This document shows positions 6,597 to 7,486 of a stretch of DNA of 7,486 nucleotides, in pieces (the first letter of the stretch is position 1; every line of letters starts with the position of its first letter). The position numbers and the translations under genes were made by a program. The notes under the pieces were generated by a model. The model was not told the DNA's origin, made no database searches, and was given only the letters and a program-made list of their open reading frames with translations. The DNA is from Desulfobacteraceae bacterium (GTDB lineage Bacteria; Desulfobacterota; DSM-4660; Desulfatiglandales; HGW-15): the NCBI GenBank assembly GCA_003819975.1, contig RPPU01000219.1, forward strand, positions 1 through 7,486, read 5' to 3'.

Positions 6597-6700
6597 GCTC
6601 CAAAACATTGCTTGAAAAGTATAAAGACTGAGTGGCAATTTTTGGAGTGCGGCGACGCGTCGCCGCTTTTAAAGCGCGGACGTGTCCGCGCATTCCAAAG
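6597..6700. repeat. Structured palindromic element: two GC-rich hairpins enclosed by an outer stem
   Basis: The core has an 18-bp perfect palindrome, GCGGCGACGCGTCGCCGC (6649-6666), and an 8-bp hairpin with arms GCGCGGAC (6674-6681) and GTCCGCGC (6684-6691). Both are enclosed by TTTGGAGT (6641-6648) pairing with ATTCCAAA (6692-6699), with one G-U. The left outer strand can pair instead with an upstream copy: CTCCAAAACATTGC (6598-6611) against GCAATTTTTGGAG (6635-6647), with one bulge. The result is two mutually exclusive folds. It looks like a REP- or MITE-like dispersed element; I recall similar paired GCGGCGAC/GTCGCCGC repeats in environmental genomes. It contains no credible gene. Confidence 0.75.
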
Positions 6701-6766
6701 GTGCTCTGCAAATGGAATAGACTTAAGGTGATCGACAGTAAAATTTAACAAGCTGAATCTTTTTAC

Positions 6767-6783
6767 GCCCCCCTTTGGGGGGC
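6767..6783. repeat. Hairpin GCCCCCC-TTT-GGGGGGC
   Basis: A 7-bp all-GC stem with a TTT loop. On the minus strand it is preceded by bases reading toward a short T-rich run on the plus side (CTTTTTAC at 6759-6766), so minus-strand transcripts would meet GC stem then A/T sequence, but the tract is an A-run in that direction and does not make a terminator. It is part of the 6521-6840 hairpin cluster. Confidence 0.6.
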
Positions 6784-6792
6784 TTCCTGATG

Positions 6793-6811
6793 CCACCCGC
6801 TATGCGGGTGG
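6793..6811. repeat. Hairpin CCACCCGC-TAT-GCGGGTGG
   Basis: A perfect 8-bp stem with loop TAT, matching the architecture of the hairpin at 6524-6542 with a changed inner stem (CGC for GCC). Both strands changed together, so the pairing is kept, as expected if the fold itself is what is retained or if the two are related repeat family members. A small AAGCC-C-GGCTT palindrome (6828-6838) follows, then a T-run. Confidence 0.7.
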
Positions 6812-6840
6812 AGTTTCACACAGGCGAAAGCCCGGCTTGA

Positions 6841-7056
6841 TGATTTTTTTCTTGTGAACATGATCCTTTTGTTATATTTATGCATTCGTATGCAAGTTTT
6901 TAGTTGTTCTAAGCTGATTACCTTTTAGAGATCCTGTTTTGTGAAATCCGGAAAATGTTAGGGTCATAATGTTGAATATGAGTTTGCTTTAAAACTTTTC
7001 ATTTGCCAACCAAGGGACTGATGAATTGTTTCTCGTCATAAATCAATGGATAAATC
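6841..7056. other. AT-rich non-coding stretch before the lysine-rich small protein gene
   Basis: No convincing gene on either strand. A possible -10 (TATATT, 6873-6878) has TTGTGA 15 bases upstream (6852-6857), a poor spacing. TGCAT-TCGT-ATGCA (6881-6894) is a short dyad. The promoter of the 71-residue protein gene should lie here, which would leave a leader of up to about 180 bases, but I cannot place it with confidence. No riboswitch or tRNA fold is evident by eye. Confidence 0.4.
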
Positions 7057-7069
7057 AGGAGGTGGTTTG

Positions 7070-7285
7070 ATGGCTCAATACAAGAAACCGAAGGTTACGA
7101 AGAAAAAAGGGGCAGTGAAACTCTTTAACGTGCAAGTGGCCTGGCACTGTAATCCCGATGCCGTGATTGCCGCCATGAAGCCCAAGGTGGACGGACTGGT
7201 CGTGCATTGGGGGCACGGCGCGAAAGAAGGTAAGTTGGGCCTATCCCAACCCGCCGCTAAAAAGAAAACCAAAAAGGCTAAATAG
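7070..7285 (+). CDS. Small lysine-rich protein of unknown function (71 aa)
   Basis: The start at 7070 is fixed by a perfect AGGAGGT (7057-7063) seven bases upstream; an upstream in-frame ATG at 7046 has no ribosome site and would put the Shine-Dalgarno sequence inside the gene. The protein is 24% lysine. A basic N-terminus (YKKPKVTKKKG) leads into a compact central segment, residues 15-55, with VQVAWHCNPDAVIAAMKPK and GLVVHWGHGAKEG. It holds one Cys, three His and two Trp. The last 12 residues (QPAAKKKTKKAK) form a basic tail like that of the PPDK in this window. No signal peptide or membrane segment is seen. I do not recognise the family; nucleic-acid binding is suggested only by charge. Confidence 0.75.
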   Translation: MAQYKKPKVTKKKGAVKLFNVQVAWHCNPDAVIAAMKPKVDGLVVHWGHGAKEGKLGLSQPAAKKKTKKAK

Positions 7286-7357
7286 TCGTTGTTCGGAAAT
7301 TTTTATTAAACGTTCATTCAGTCCCTTATCTTTTTTAGTGCTTGTCAGAGGAATACT

Positions 7358-7486
7358 ATGAGCCTATCGGAAGCTGAAACCGCTATATTTGGAAACCCCG
7401 TCTCGATCCGCGATTATGATCCATGGGTCATGATCGCGCTGCCCCCGCCGCTTACGACATTCCGGAACGATTATATTGCGAAAGAC
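7358..7486 (+). CDS. Start of an unidentified gene, cut by the window edge
   Basis: An open frame of 43 codons runs off the end of the window from ATG 7358, preceded by AGAGGA at 7347-7352 with good spacing. It begins MSLSEAETAIFGNPVSIRDY and continues with a proline-rich stretch (ALPPPLTTFR). There is no signal peptide. Too little is present to assign a family. It starts 72 bases after the small lysine-rich protein gene with no evident terminator between them, so the two could be co-transcribed. Confidence 0.55.
   Translation, partial: MSLSEAETAIFGNPVSIRDYDPWVMIALPPPLTTFRNDYIAKD

Noticed and set aside
6578..6796. 72-codon minus-strand open frame in the repeat cluster
   Set aside because: It translates the palindromic repeat itself (SGDASPHSK and similar). 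Such peptides recur in databases as artefacts of dispersed repeats, and there is no convincing ribosome site.
7046..7069. Upstream ATG for the small lysine-rich protein, giving 79 residues
   Set aside because: The perfect AGGAGGT at 7057-7063 lies downstream of this ATG and serves the start at 7070; nothing resembling a ribosome site precedes 7046.

Overview
The window reads as a bacterial chromosome segment of roughly 50% GC. It holds six protein genes or gene parts with recognisable or plausible coding sequence, one decayed gene, and a repeat-rich non-coding block; all genes lie on the plus strand. There is no phage, plasmid or CRISPR signature. A dikinase-type pyruvate enzyme, a dispersed 'CTTTGCGCC' type repeat, compact palindromic repeats and a lysine-tailed protein style recall candidate-phylum or environmental Gram-negative lineages (Omnitrophota-like genomes come to mind), but that placement is a weak impression from memory, not a demonstrated result.

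Layout. 1-2379 is the 3' part of pyruvate phosphate dikinase (ppdK), ending in an unusual 52-residue lysine-rich tail and followed by a textbook intrinsic terminator (2424-2459). 2480-2884 encodes a small zinc-ribbon plus DUF2007-like protein. A known type of intergenic repeat (2919-2949) precedes a wreck of an alanine aminotransferase gene (2988-3223), in which an N-terminal piece is joined out of frame to a piece from the C-terminal third. Directly behind it lies a dapF-family gene (3237-4082) in which both catalytic cysteines are serines.

4225-5685 encodes a 486-residue secreted protein of unknown function with a C-terminal HEKVH motif, AT-richer than its neighbours. A dyad (5815-5840) lies just upstream of a CadD-family membrane transporter gene (5867-6511). 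The next 558 bases (6512-7069) have no gene but contain at least six hairpins, including a two-hairpin element enclosed by an outer stem (6597-6700). A 71-residue lysine-rich protein with a perfect Shine-Dalgarno sequence follows (7070-7285), and the window ends inside the start of another gene (7358-7486).

The genes do not form an obvious pathway. PPDK (PEP/pyruvate interconversion) and the former aminotransferase (pyruvate/alanine) touch central carbon metabolism. DapF-type enzymes belong to lysine and peptidoglycan synthesis, but this copy probably has altered chemistry. No complete novel system can be claimed. The items most worth following up are the Ser/Ser DapF homologue, the secreted HExxH protein, the lysine tails on two unrelated proteins, and the structured repeat element.
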